Shown: positions 8,740 to 16,143 of the stretch, in pieces
Layout of the letters: every line of letters begins with the position of its first letter
Numbering within the stretch: position 1 is the stretch's first letter
From: Emticicia sp. CRIBPO
GTDB lineage: Bacteria > Bacteroidota > Bacteroidia > Cytophagales > Spirosomataceae
Assembly (NCBI RefSeq): GCF_009905725.1
Contig: NZ_JAAAKV010000008.1
Span: 248,001 to 312,000, forward strand
Direction of reading: 5' to 3'
DNA: 64,000 nt
Notes under the pieces: generated by a model
What the model was told of the DNA's origin: nothing
What the model saw: the letters and a program-made list of their open reading frames with translations, nothing else
The model's database searches: none
Program-made: the position numbers and the translations under genes

Positions 8740-9177
8740 TTAACCAGCAGCGTTAAATTCTGTAAATGTTTTGTCATTGTAAAAAACGACAATTTTTTCG
8801 ATTTTTCTCAGATCTTTGCCATTTTTAGTTTGACCCGATTCGGTCTGAGAATTGAATATACTGTGCATAGCCCCGGCCTGATTAAAAATATTCGATTCTC
8901 GCGAGCCTGAAAACTGGGTAAACAGGTCACTAAAATCCTGATTCTTAGCAATTTGCCCCACGATTTCCATGTCAATTTCTTCATCATCCAGGAACCATTT
9001 ATAGCCTAATTCCGGAAATTTACCCATAATTTTCTGTACAATCTCCAGACTGGGCTTGTTACGGCCTGACAATATATGGCTGATGATGGGCCGGCTGACT
9101 TCTATAAAATCAGCAAACCGCGTAGAGGTTAATCCCAGGCCAATAATTAACTTTTCTATTTTATCTTTCAACTCCAT
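8740..9177 (-). CDS. XRE/Cro-type helix-turn-helix transcriptional regulator
   Basis: The N-terminal 65 residues form an XRE-type DNA-binding domain: IEKLIIGLGLTSTRFADFIE, then VSRPIISHILSGRNKPSLEI, where SRPIISHILSG is the recognition helix region. The rest (about residues 70-145) is polar with an acidic stretch (DDEEIDMEIVG) and has no recognisable domain. It is typical of the short Bacteroidota XRE regulators that often sit with mobile or stress modules. It is followed after one base by a two-helix membrane protein gene. The upstream region has a fitting promoter whose -7 box ends three bases before the start codon, and inverted repeats that may be its operators. A truncated copy of its 3' half lies at 8217-8317. 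Confidence 0.8.
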   Translation of the reverse strand: MELKDKIEKLIIGLGLTSTRFADFIEVSRPIISHILSGRNKPSLEIVQKIMGKFPELGYKWFLDDEEIDMEIVGQIAKNQDFSDLFTQFSGSRESNIFNQAGAMHSIFNSQTESGQTKNGKDLRKIEKIVVFYNDKTFTEFNAAG

Positions 9178-9180
9178 TTA

Positions 9181-9207
9181 CAAAAGTAAACTAAGGATAA
9201 TTAACAA
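9181..9207 (-). promoter_or_regulatory. Promoter of the XRE regulator; suggests a leaderless mRNA
   Basis: On the minus strand TTG (9207-9205), a 16-base spacer and TACTTTTG (9188-9181) match the Bacteroidota pattern. Only three bases separate the -7 box from the ATG, so transcription would begin at or next to the start codon. Confidence 0.55.
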
Positions 9208-9229
9208 TTATAAATAATTATTTCCAAAT

Positions 9230-9278
9230 GTAAACATTAGTATTTACAATTGCAAATTTGACAATTAATAATTGTAAA
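9230..9278. promoter_or_regulatory. Overlapping inverted repeats, possible operators
   Basis: GTAAACATTAGTATTTAC (9230-9247) is an imperfect palindrome with GTAAA/TTTAC arms. TTTACAATT (9243-9251) and AATTGTAAA (9270-9278) form a perfect 9-bp inverted repeat with an 18-base spacer. They lie 50-100 bases upstream of the XRE regulator gene, so autoregulation is plausible. Confidence 0.4.
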
Positions 9279-9393
9279 CTCGACGTAAATATGCTCTGAG
9301 ATATTACCAAAGGCCATTTTTGTATTATTTTTATATTTCAAAAATATTTGAAAACTCAGAATTTAGAAAAGTAAAAATTAATTTGACAAAACA

Positions 9394-9426
9394 TTTGTTT
9401 TATAAAAAAGCTATTGTTTACATTTG
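9394..9426 (+). promoter_or_regulatory. Orphan promoter-like sequence
   Basis: TTTG (9394-9397), a 21-base spacer and TACATTTG (9419-9426) match the -33/-7 pattern on the plus strand. No gene follows; a transcript would meet the hairpin at 9476-9513 after about 80 bases. Confidence 0.35.
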
Positions 9427-9475
9427 TGAAGACTTTAGTGCTTTCTTATAAAAAAATTCGTGCTTCCTATAAAAC

Positions 9476-9513
9476 AAAAAAGGCTCTTCAAATCAATTTG
9501 AAGAGCCTTTTGC
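9476..9513 (-). terminator. Terminator of dapD
   Basis: AAAAGGCTCTTCAAA and TTTGAAGAGCCTTTT form a 15-bp stem with a four-base loop. On the minus strand it is followed by a strong T-run. The plus-strand T-run is weaker but the hairpin could act in both directions. Confidence 0.85.
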
Positions 9514-9528
9514 ATTAAAAAATGCCTG

Positions 9529-10347
9529 TTATACCGTCACATTATTCTCTCTCAGAGCTTCGTTAAGAGAAGTTTTCAGGTCTGTACTTGCCTTTCTTTT
9601 GCCGATAATCAGTGCACATGGCACACCATAATCACCTGCAGGGAATGATTTCGTGATAGTTCCTGGTATAACTACCGAGTTTTCAGGTACTACGCCAATG
9701 TACTGAACCGGTTCGTCGCCTGTCACATCAATGATCTTCGAACTTCCGGTGATGGTAACACCCGCACCCAACACGGCTCTCTTACCGATATGAGCTCCTT
9801 CCACCACGATACACCTGGATCCGATAAAAGCTCCGTCTTCGATAATAACCGGCGAAGCCTGAGGTGGTTCCAATACACCACCGATACCCACGCCACCGCT
9901 CAGGTGAACGTTCTTACCGATTTGTGCACAGCTTCCGACGGTTGCCCAGGTATCTACCATGGTTCCTTCGTCCACATAGGCACCGATATTGACATAACTT
10001 GGCATCAGAATCACACCTTTAGCCAAAAAAGCACCATATCTGGCCACAGCCGGTGGAACAACCCTTACACCCAGGGCGTCATAATTATTTTTTAATTGCA
10101 TTTTATCATGATACTGGAAGATACCTGACTCCTGAATTTCCATTTTTCTTAGTGGAAAATACAGGATAATGGCCTTTTTAACCCATTCGTTAGTAACCCA
10201 GGTACCATCTTCACCGGGATTAGCAACTCTAAGTTCTCCTTTGTCTACTAATGCCACTACCTCATTAATTACTTCAACGGTTTTAGGGTCGCTTAGTAAC
10301 TCACGATTGTCCCAGGCTTTTAAAATAAGGGCTTCTTTCTCTTTCAT
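9529..10347 (-). CDS. dapD: 2,3,4,5-tetrahydropyridine-2,6-dicarboxylate N-succinyltransferase
   Basis: DapD transfers a succinyl group from succinyl-CoA to tetrahydrodipicolinate in the succinylase branch of lysine and meso-diaminopimelate synthesis, in the cytoplasm. The 272-residue length is normal. The N-terminal helical domain (KEKEALILKAWDNRELL) is followed by hexapeptide repeats that build the left-handed beta-helix, including GAYVDEGTMVDTWATVGSCA and IEDGAFIGSRCIVVEGAHIG. The C-terminus has the typical YGVPCALIIGKR. The gene stands alone on the minus strand with a strong terminator; the last enzyme of the same pathway, lysA, lies 38 kb away in this window. Confidence 0.95.
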   Translation of the reverse strand: MKEKEALILKAWDNRELLSDPKTVEVINEVVALVDKGELRVANPGEDGTWVTNEWVKKAIILYFPLRKMEIQESGIFQYHDKMQLKNNYDALGVRVVPPAVARYGAFLAKGVILMPSYVNIGAYVDEGTMVDTWATVGSCAQIGKNVHLSGGVGIGGVLEPPQASPVIIEDGAFIGSRCIVVEGAHIGKRAVLGAGVTITGSSKIIDVTGDEPVQYIGVVPENSVVIPGTITKSFPAGDYGVPCALIIGKRKASTDLKTSLNEALRENNVTV

Positions 10348-10525
10348 TGAACAAACTAAAGATTATATATATTAATTAAAACTTTACGAATAAGTGACTA
10401 TTTTACTGGTTTACAGGCTGTTGTAATGTTAAATATCAGGCAGTTCGCAAAAACGGGCATTTGATTATTTTAAGCCAAATTATATTCTGCACAACGGTTA
10501 CAACTATCAAAAATACGGTATTTTA

Positions 10526-10992
10526 ATTAGTAAAACCAGAAAATAGAAATACTAATATAAGTAGTATTGTTAGCAATCTAAGGATATCTGTAGTCATTCA
10601 ATAGTTAGTATTACGGGAGGCATCCCTCCTATTTTAATATACTTTTACTAATTATAACATGCTAAAGGCTTAAATATAGCAGATTAACAGGCACATATAG
10701 GGTCAAATTTTCTTATATAAGTCTTATTTACCCCTTACACCAGCTCAGGAATCCGGCGAATGCTTATCAATACTCTGGACTATCTTTACAGAGATAATTT
10801 GGAGCTATATTATAACGGGTGAGAATGGAATGAGGCTTTCAGGGCTAACTAATATGTTAAAATTGCTTGATTAATAGAATGTTACAGGCATAATTAGTAT
10901 TATAAACAGTGGAATGTTCAATCTCAAAGTAATTACTAACAGGATGAATTCCGATTGATTTATATATTACTAATTTGAATAGTAATACTAAT
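10526..10992. repeat. Cluster of TACTAAT/ATTAGTA heptamers with two hairpins
   Basis: The exact heptamer occurs at 10526, 10550, 10646, 10893, 10968 and 10986, with near matches at 10605, 10847 and 10933. Two sets form inverted repeats with seven-base centres: AATACTA/TAGTATT (10548-10568) and TATTACTA/TAGTAATA (10965-10987), which share the core TACTA-N7-TAGTA. Confidence 0.6.
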
Positions 10993-11107
10993 ACGCTTTG
11001 ATTCGCTTGTTTTATGAGATTTCTTTCAGTGTCGTCATACGGCTCAGAATTGTCTAAAATAACAGAATTTAATCTTGTCTATATTTCATAATCCTGTATA
11101 ATCTCAT

Positions 11108-11115
11108 TATTTTTG
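11108..11115 (+). promoter_or_regulatory. Likely -7 box of the gapA promoter
   Basis: TATTTTTG fits TAnnTTTG and lies 31 bases upstream of the gapA start. No -33 box is found at the usual distance. Confidence 0.5.
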
Positions 11116-11146
11116 TGGTACTTTTACCAAAAATTGAAATAATCGA

Positions 11147-12157
11147 ATGAAAAACATCAAAGTTGCTATTAATGGTTTCGGACGTATCGGTCGTCTCGTT
11201 TATCGTCAGATTTATAACATGGAAGGGATAGACATCGTTGCCATCAATGATTTGACAAGCCCTAAGACTCTTGCTCACTTATTGAAATACGACACTGCTC
11301 AGGGAAGATTCGAACAAAAAGTTGAATCTACTGAAAATTCTATAGTTGTTAACGGTGATGTTATCAATATCTATGCTCAGAGAGATCCATCTCAAATTCC
11401 ATGGGGAAGCCACGATATCGACGTTGTTTTGGAATGTACAGGTTTCTTCACAAGTGCTGAAAGTGCTTCAGCTCACCTGAAAGCCGGTGCTAAAAAGGTA
11501 GTTATCTCTGCTCCTGCTACTGGTGACCTGAAAACTATCGTATTTAATGTTAACCATGAGATCCTTGACGGTTCAGAGACTATCATCAGCTGTGCATCAT
11601 GTACAACTAACTGTCTGGCTCCAATGGCTCAGGTTTTAGAAAAAGAATTTGGTATCGTTAACGGTATGATGACTACAGTTCATGCTTACACCAACGATCA
11701 GAATACACAAGATGCTCCGCACCCGAAAGGTGACTTGAGAAGAGCAAGAGCTGCTGCTCAGAACATCGTTCCGAACAGTACCGGTGCTGCTAAGGCCATC
11801 GGTCTGGTATTGCCTGAACTGAAAGGTAAACTGGATGGTTCTGCTCAACGTGTTCCTACCCTTACAGGTTCATTGACTGAGTTGACTGTTATTCTTGCCA
11901 AGAAAACAACTGCTGAAGAAATCAACACTGCTATGAAAAGTGCGGCTAACGAAAGTTTCGGATATACTGAAGACGAAATCGTAAGCGGTGATGTTGTAGG
12001 TATCAACTTCGGTTCATTGTTTGACGGAACTCAGACTAAGGTTCAGAATGTAGGCGATACTCAGTTGGTAAGAACTGTAAGCTGGTATGACAACGAAATG
12101 TCTTATGTTTCTCAACTGGTGAGAACAGTGAAATATTTTGCAGGATTGATCAAATAA
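11147..12157 (+). CDS. gapA: Glyceraldehyde-3-phosphate dehydrogenase, type I
   Basis: The enzyme oxidises and phosphorylates glyceraldehyde 3-phosphate to 1,3-bisphosphoglycerate with NAD in glycolysis, and works in reverse in gluconeogenesis. The N-terminal Rossmann motif is [14 protein letters not shown] (residues 8-21), with Asp in AINDL suggesting NAD preference. The catalytic cysteine is Cys152 in [12 protein letters not shown]. Further family motifs are [21 protein letters not shown] and [14 protein letters not shown] at the C-terminus. The length of 336 residues is normal and the gene is intact. It is monocistronic: a long non-coding region precedes it and a bidirectional terminator follows. 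Confidence 0.97.
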   Translation: MKNIKVAINGFGRIGRLVYRQIYNMEGIDIVAINDLTSPKTLAHLLKYDTAQGRFEQKVESTENSIVVNGDVINIYAQRDPSQIPWGSHDIDVVLECTGFFTSAESASAHLKAGAKKVVISAPATGDLKTIVFNVNHEILDGSETIISCASCTTNCLAPMAQVLEKEFGIVNGMMTTVHAYTNDQNTQDAPHPKGDLRRARAAAQNIVPNSTGAAKAIGLVLPELKGKLDGSAQRVPTLTGSLTELTVILAKKTTAEEINTAMKSAANESFGYTEDEIVSGDVVGINFGSLFDGTQTKVQNVGDTQLVRTVSWYDNEMSYVSQLVRTVKYFAGLIK

Positions 12158-12180
12158 TTCTGGTCCTCCTTGCATTTCAT

Positions 12181-12210
12181 AAAAAAAGCTCCTTTACGGA
12201 GCTTTTTTTA
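12181..12210. terminator. Bidirectional terminator between gapA and trmB
   Basis: AAAAAAAGCTCC and GGAGCTTTTTTT form a stem with a short loop, with A and T runs on both sides. The minus-strand gene trmB uses part of this hairpin for its last codons: its stop codon at 12194-12196 lies in the loop. Confidence 0.9.
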
Positions 12211-12865
12211 TGAGTTTTGCTTTGATGTAATTGATGGTGCTACCCTGTTCATGAAAAAGTTTTTCATAATGGGTGATGATATTGTGATGCTCGTCCCACA
12301 AAGGAGAATGATACAGATCATTGGTGTGGTCCAGGATTTCAAAATCCGGATCCTGCTTTAAAACCTCCAGGGAATAGTCATAAAGAAAGCTGCTGTCTGT
12401 TTTAAGATGGAATATGCCTTCTTTCTTTAAATATTTTTTATATATATTGAGAAAATTCTGATTGGTCAGCCTTCTTTTCTCTTCTTTATCCCTCGGTTGC
12501 GGATCAGGATGCACCAGCCAGATTTCAGATACTTCATCAGGCTCAAAGAACTCATCCAGAAACTGTATGCCTGTTCTGAGAAAAGCCACATTGCTAAGGT
12601 TCAGCTGACCTGCAATTTTACTTCCTCTGGCTATCCTGTCGCCTTTGATGTCAATGCCGATAAAGTTTTTTTCGCTGAAGTTTTTACCCAGGCCTACCGT
12701 GTACTCGCCTTTACCGCAGGCCAGCTCCAGGGTAATCGGGTTCTGGTTTTTAAAGTACTCGTCGTTCCATTTGCCTTTGATGGTGGTATAGAGTGCTTTT
12801 CCACGTTCTATTACATTATTCGCCAGCTTATTATGATCAAATCTGTGTTGCTTTTTTCTAGACAC
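12194..12865 (-). CDS. trmB: tRNA (guanine-N7)-methyltransferase TrmB
   Basis: TrmB forms 7-methylguanosine at position 46 in the variable loop of tRNAs with S-adenosylmethionine. The SAM-binding region is LELACGKGEYTVGLG (about residues 46-60), followed by NFIGIDIKGDRIARG. The substrate/catalytic region has IWLVHPDPQPRDKEEKRRLT, a clear TrmB signature, and FHLKTDSS. The 223-residue length fits. The start is a GTG; no better upstream codon exists because the folC stop lies two bases before it. It is the last gene of the operon that begins at 20833. Confidence 0.92.
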   Translation of the reverse strand: MSRKKQHRFDHNKLANNVIERGKALYTTIKGKWNDEYFKNQNPITLELACGKGEYTVGLGKNFSEKNFIGIDIKGDRIARGSKIAGQLNLSNVAFLRTGIQFLDEFFEPDEVSEIWLVHPDPQPRDKEEKRRLTNQNFLNIYKKYLKKEGIFHLKTDSSFLYDYSLEVLKQDPDFEILDHTNDLYHSPLWDEHHNIITHYEKLFHEQGSTINYIKAKLIKKAP

Positions 12866-12867
12866 GC

Positions 12868-14163
12868 TTATAAATTGTTTATTTCTGCTACTAAATAGGT
12901 GCTGCCACCAATAAAAATAAAATCTTCGGGACCGGCATGTTCGCGGGCATTCTGAATGGCGTCGTTCACATTGTCAAAATAGTTCGCTTTCAGGTGATTT
13001 TCGTCTGCAACTCTGCGTAACTCGTCCTTATTCAATGCCCTGAATGAGTCGAAAGTACAAAAATAAAAACGGGCATCTGCCGGAAACAGGCCAATGACTT
13101 TATTGACATCTTTATCTTTGACAAAGCCCAGTATAAAATGACACCTGGATGATTCTTTAGATTGAAAATGGCGTGTGGTGATCTTCAGGGCGTGTTCGTT
13201 GTGACCTGTATCACAAATCATCAGCGGCTGTGTGCCAAGTACCTGCCAGCGGCCTTTAAGAGAAGTATTTTTGATGACATGGAGTAAGCCGTCGCTCAGT
13301 TGCTGCCCGGAGATACTCAAGCCGATTCCGTTGAGTGCTTCAGCCGCGGTTATGACACCCAGGATGTTGCTTTTCTGATAAGAACCGGTTAAACCTGAAT
13401 TGTACCTCTTTATTTCCCCGTTTGTTTTATTTCTTATGCTGAGCTCCAGGGCAATGCCCTCGCCGGAGTGTTCTTCTGTGATCTCAAAGCGGTCTTTTGC
13501 AAAAGTAATGGGTGCGTTTTTCGCCATGGCCATTTCTTTAAATACCATATGGGTTTCGTCCTGGTATTCTGAAACAACGACCGGAATATTTTCTTTGATG
13601 ATCCCGGCTTTTTCGAAAGCTATTTTTTCGAGTGTGTGTCCTAGCAGCTCCTGGTGGTCTAACCCGATATTGGTGATCAGCGAAAGTATGGGGGTTATGA
13701 TGTTGGTAGAATCAAACCTGCCTCCCAACCCTACTTCGATCACGGCAATGTCTACTTTTTCGTCTGAAAAATATTTGAATGCCAGGGCCACTGATAATTC
13801 GAAGAATGAGGGCTTTATTTCATCAATAAGATCGAGGTTTTGTTCTACAAACCCGTTCACATAAGATTCCGGGGCCATGTTTCCGTTAATCCTGAACCGT
13901 TCGCGGTAGTCTTTCAGATGTGGTGAGGTATAAAGACCGGTTTTGTAGCCAGCCTCATACAATATGGAGGCCAGAAAGTGAGAAGAACTGCCCTTTCCGT
14001 TGGTACCGGCCACATGAATGCTTTTAAAGTCATTCTGTGGGTTGCCCAAACGGTCACATAATTTGATTATGTTAAATAGCTTTGGGTTTATGGCTTTCGC
14101 TCCGATTTTCTGAAATGCCGGAAGTTTGTCGTATAAAAACCTGATAGTTTCCTGATAATTCAT
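12868..14163 (-). CDS. folC: Bifunctional folylpolyglutamate / dihydrofolate synthase
   Basis: FolC adds glutamate to dihydropteroate and then to folates, using ATP. It belongs to the Mur ligase superfamily. The ATP-binding P-loop HVAGTNGKGSSS lies at residues 50-61, followed by the characteristic YTSPHLKDYRERFRING, and the second conserved block VIEVGLGGRFDSTN. The C-terminal domain has ICDTGHNEHALK, the typical end-domain motif. I start at the ATG at 14163 (431 residues), because the longer frame begins with a TTG and the family N-terminus fits MNYQETIRFLYDKLP. It lies between a TonB-like gene and trmB in an operon. Confidence 0.92.
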   Translation of the reverse strand: MNYQETIRFLYDKLPAFQKIGAKAINPKLFNIIKLCDRLGNPQNDFKSIHVAGTNGKGSSSHFLASILYEAGYKTGLYTSPHLKDYRERFRINGNMAPESYVNGFVEQNLDLIDEIKPSFFELSVALAFKYFSDEKVDIAVIEVGLGGRFDSTNIITPILSLITNIGLDHQELLGHTLEKIAFEKAGIIKENIPVVVSEYQDETHMVFKEMAMAKNAPITFAKDRFEITEEHSGEGIALELSIRNKTNGEIKRYNSGLTGSYQKSNILGVITAAEALNGIGLSISGQQLSDGLLHVIKNTSLKGRWQVLGTQPLMICDTGHNEHALKITTRHFQSKESSRCHFILGFVKDKDVNKVIGLFPADARFYFCTFDSFRALNKDELRRVADENHLKANYFDNVNDAIQNAREHAGPEDFIFIGGSTYLVAEINNL

Positions 14164-14193
14164 TTGCTGCACTGAATTGAGCCGCAAAGATAA

Positions 14194-15147
14194 TCAATTT
14201 CCTCTGGTAATGTTAATGGTAATTGTTCCGGATGCTCTCGGAGGCGGCGTACCTTCGGGAACAAGGTAAGAACTGAGTTTCTGAGAGATATAATTTTTGT
14301 AGAAATTCGTTACAGAAGGGCTTAAACCGGTTTCCATGACGATGATACTTACTACATCACCTGTATCGTCGACGGTTACTTTGAAAACAATACGGCCTGT
14401 TTCGTCTGATTTATCTTTTGGTAATGAGAAGCTTTTTTTGTTCCAGCCTGAAATGCTGACAGATGCACCGCCGGTACCTCCTTTGCCGGGAGTTCCGTAA
14501 AGGCTTTTGCCGTCCAGTGTTCCTCTCGGGTCTCCCTTATCTCCTACTTCACCTTTTTTGCCATCTCCGTTGTTGTTCCCTCCTATTCCGTCACGGGTTC
14601 CGACTGTTCCGTTTGACGCACTGGAGTTTGAGCCGCCTTTTTTGAACAGTGAACCCTGATCTACAGTTCTTTGTGGTTGTGGCGGGGTTGGTTTTGTGGT
14701 GGTAGTCGTAGTAGGATTACTGACCGGGGCTGTATTTTTTACCGGGGCGTCAGTCGTCTTTTTGACAGTCACTTTACTTTCATCTGTTTCTGAACTGATC
14801 ACCGGTGGTTGTTTTGTTGGTGTCACTTTCTTTTCAGGAGCGGGAGGAGTTACGTTTTTTACCGGCTGAGGTTTCGGAGTTTCTTTTTTCTCTTCCTCTT
14901 TTTCAGCAGGCTTTACATCATAATTATTTTTGGAAGCATTGGCTTTGTTAAGCGTCTGGATATCTCCCGAACCTACCAGGTCTACACCATAGTTAAGGTC
15001 CACTCCCATGGCCAGCGGTTCCGCTATCGGCTCGTACATGATTTTGAAGAAAAACAGCAGGGCCAGGAATATTACATAAATAACAGCACTGATGCCCAGG
15101 GCCTGTCCTTTGAAGTCTTTATCGTCTAATTGAGAAGAAATGTTCAT
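14194..15147 (-). CDS. TonB-like energy-transducer family protein
   Basis: One membrane segment (about residues 17-40, LGISAVIYVIFLALLFFFKI) near the N-terminus anchors the protein in the inner membrane. Residues 80-165 are rich in Pro, Lys and Thr, as in TonB periplasmic linkers. A Gly/Asp/Lys-rich stretch follows (residues 175-225) with collagen-like GEVGDKGDPRG. The C-terminal 80 residues (GRIVFKVTVDDTGDVVSI to TITINITRG) resemble a TonB/TolA C-terminal domain. TonB links the proton-motive force to outer-membrane receptors. No exbB/exbD genes are adjacent, so it must borrow a motor or have another role. It lies in an operon with an outer-membrane barrel and a SPOR protein. Confidence 0.75.
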   Translation of the reverse strand: MNISSQLDDKDFKGQALGISAVIYVIFLALLFFFKIMYEPIAEPLAMGVDLNYGVDLVGSGDIQTLNKANASKNNYDVKPAEKEEEKKETPKPQPVKNVTPPAPEKKVTPTKQPPVISSETDESKVTVKKTTDAPVKNTAPVSNPTTTTTTKPTPPQPQRTVDQGSLFKKGGSNSSASNGTVGTRDGIGGNNNGDGKKGEVGDKGDPRGTLDGKSLYGTPGKGGTGGASVSISGWNKKSFSLPKDKSDETGRIVFKVTVDDTGDVVSIIVMETGLSPSVTNFYKNYISQKLSSYLVPEGTPPPRASGTITINITRGN

Positions 15148-15153
15148 GATCTT

Positions 15154-16131
15154 CTAGTTAATTTTATTATAAACGGCTTTATCTCCGGTTAATTGTTCAA
15201 TTTTTCTTACGATTTTCTGAGCTTCCTGCTCATCTCTGACCAAAACGTATACTTTGGTCAATTTATTCATTTTCTCGGTCTCAGCTACTATGCCATTTTC
15301 CTTCAACTGGTATTTGAGCTGATTGATATTGCTTTTATCTCTGAACACCCCTACTGTAATAATATAGTTGTATTCCGTATTTTCTTCAGAAGGTTTTATT
15401 ATTTTTTCCTGTTTTGGTTCGGGTTGCACCAGGTCCGCAATGACGGTGTCTGTCTGAAGACTGATGGTATCAAACAGCGGTTCGTTGAGTTTGGTAGAGT
15501 CGAAACTTTCTGCAATAGCCGATCTGTTCTTTTTATCTATGACAGGGTCTTTTTTCAGGAACAGGATATAAACCAGGCCTGAAATCAGGATCAGAATAGG
15601 AAGCAGATATAGTATGACACGTAATGCCTTGTGAGATTTAGGCTTTTTGTTATTGGGAATCGTATCGAAATAATCGTCACTCAGGGTGATCTCTTCCAGG
15701 TTGATTTTAGTCTTTACTCCTCCTGAAGTTTTCAGAGGAGAAATATTGTCTTCATAAAAGTTGATGCTTTTATAAATCTTAAAATCAATGTTTCCTGAAT
15801 TATTCACCTCAAAATACCCTAAATCACTCATATCAAAGCTGTTATTCTCAGATAACTCGGAAAAAACGCCCTGAAGGAAAACATGATATTGTTTTTCCAC
15901 CTCTTTTACCGGCTTGAAGTATTTCTCAGCGAGAATGTGGTAAAATTTCGAATTAAGGTCTTCCCTGATTAAAGGATTAAAATCAAAAGTTTTGTATGGA
16001 CCTTGTATCCCGGAGGTTTCCTCGTTGATTTTCGGCTGCTCGAACCTGGCTACAAAAGCTCCAAGTTCGGGTAGCACCAGAAAATCATTGCGATAGAGTT
16101 GCTCCAGTATCTCTTTTTCAAAAGAAATCAT
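15154..16131 (-). CDS. HU/CCDC81-like and SPOR-domain inner-membrane protein
   Basis: Residues 1-145 resemble the prokaryotic CCDC81-like HU domain pair found at the N-terminus of many Bacteroidota SPOR proteins (LYRNDFLVLPELGAFVARFE is the usual opening). A membrane helix follows at about 175-192 (LYLLPILILISGLVYILFL). The C-terminal domain (about residues 255-325, YIITVGVFRDKSNINQLKYQ then YVLVRDEQEAQKIVRKIE) is a SPOR domain, which binds denuded peptidoglycan at division sites. So the protein probably joins a cytoplasmic DNA- or protein-binding module to septal peptidoglycan. It lies 6 bases from the TonB-like gene and 12 bases after an outer-membrane barrel gene. Confidence 0.8.
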   Translation of the reverse strand: MISFEKEILEQLYRNDFLVLPELGAFVARFEQPKINEETSGIQGPYKTFDFNPLIREDLNSKFYHILAEKYFKPVKEVEKQYHVFLQGVFSELSENNSFDMSDLGYFEVNNSGNIDFKIYKSINFYEDNISPLKTSGGVKTKINLEEITLSDDYFDTIPNNKKPKSHKALRVILYLLPILILISGLVYILFLKKDPVIDKKNRSAIAESFDSTKLNEPLFDTISLQTDTVIADLVQPEPKQEKIIKPSEENTEYNYIITVGVFRDKSNINQLKYQLKENGIVAETEKMNKLTKVYVLVRDEQEAQKIVRKIEQLTGDKAVYNKIN

Positions 16132-16143
16132 TCATTAGTCATA

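Larger units (their letters stand above)
10348..11146. other. 800-bp gene-free region between dapD and gapA
   Basis: No reading frame here looks coding. The stretch is AT-rich and must hold the promoters of the divergent dapD and gapA genes. It contains a cluster of TACTAAT/ATTAGTA heptamers and two inverted repeats with seven-base loops, listed separately. Confidence 0.6.

Noticed and set aside
8739-8792. Longer N-terminus for the small two-helix membrane protein
   Set aside because: It would overlap the end of the XRE gene by 18 codons. The ATG one base after the XRE stop gives a typical basic N-terminus before the first helix.
10348-11146. Replication origin with DnaA boxes
   Set aside because: I saw no TTATCCACA-type DnaA box and no dnaA or dnaN gene nearby. 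The heptamer array is reported as a finding without this claim.
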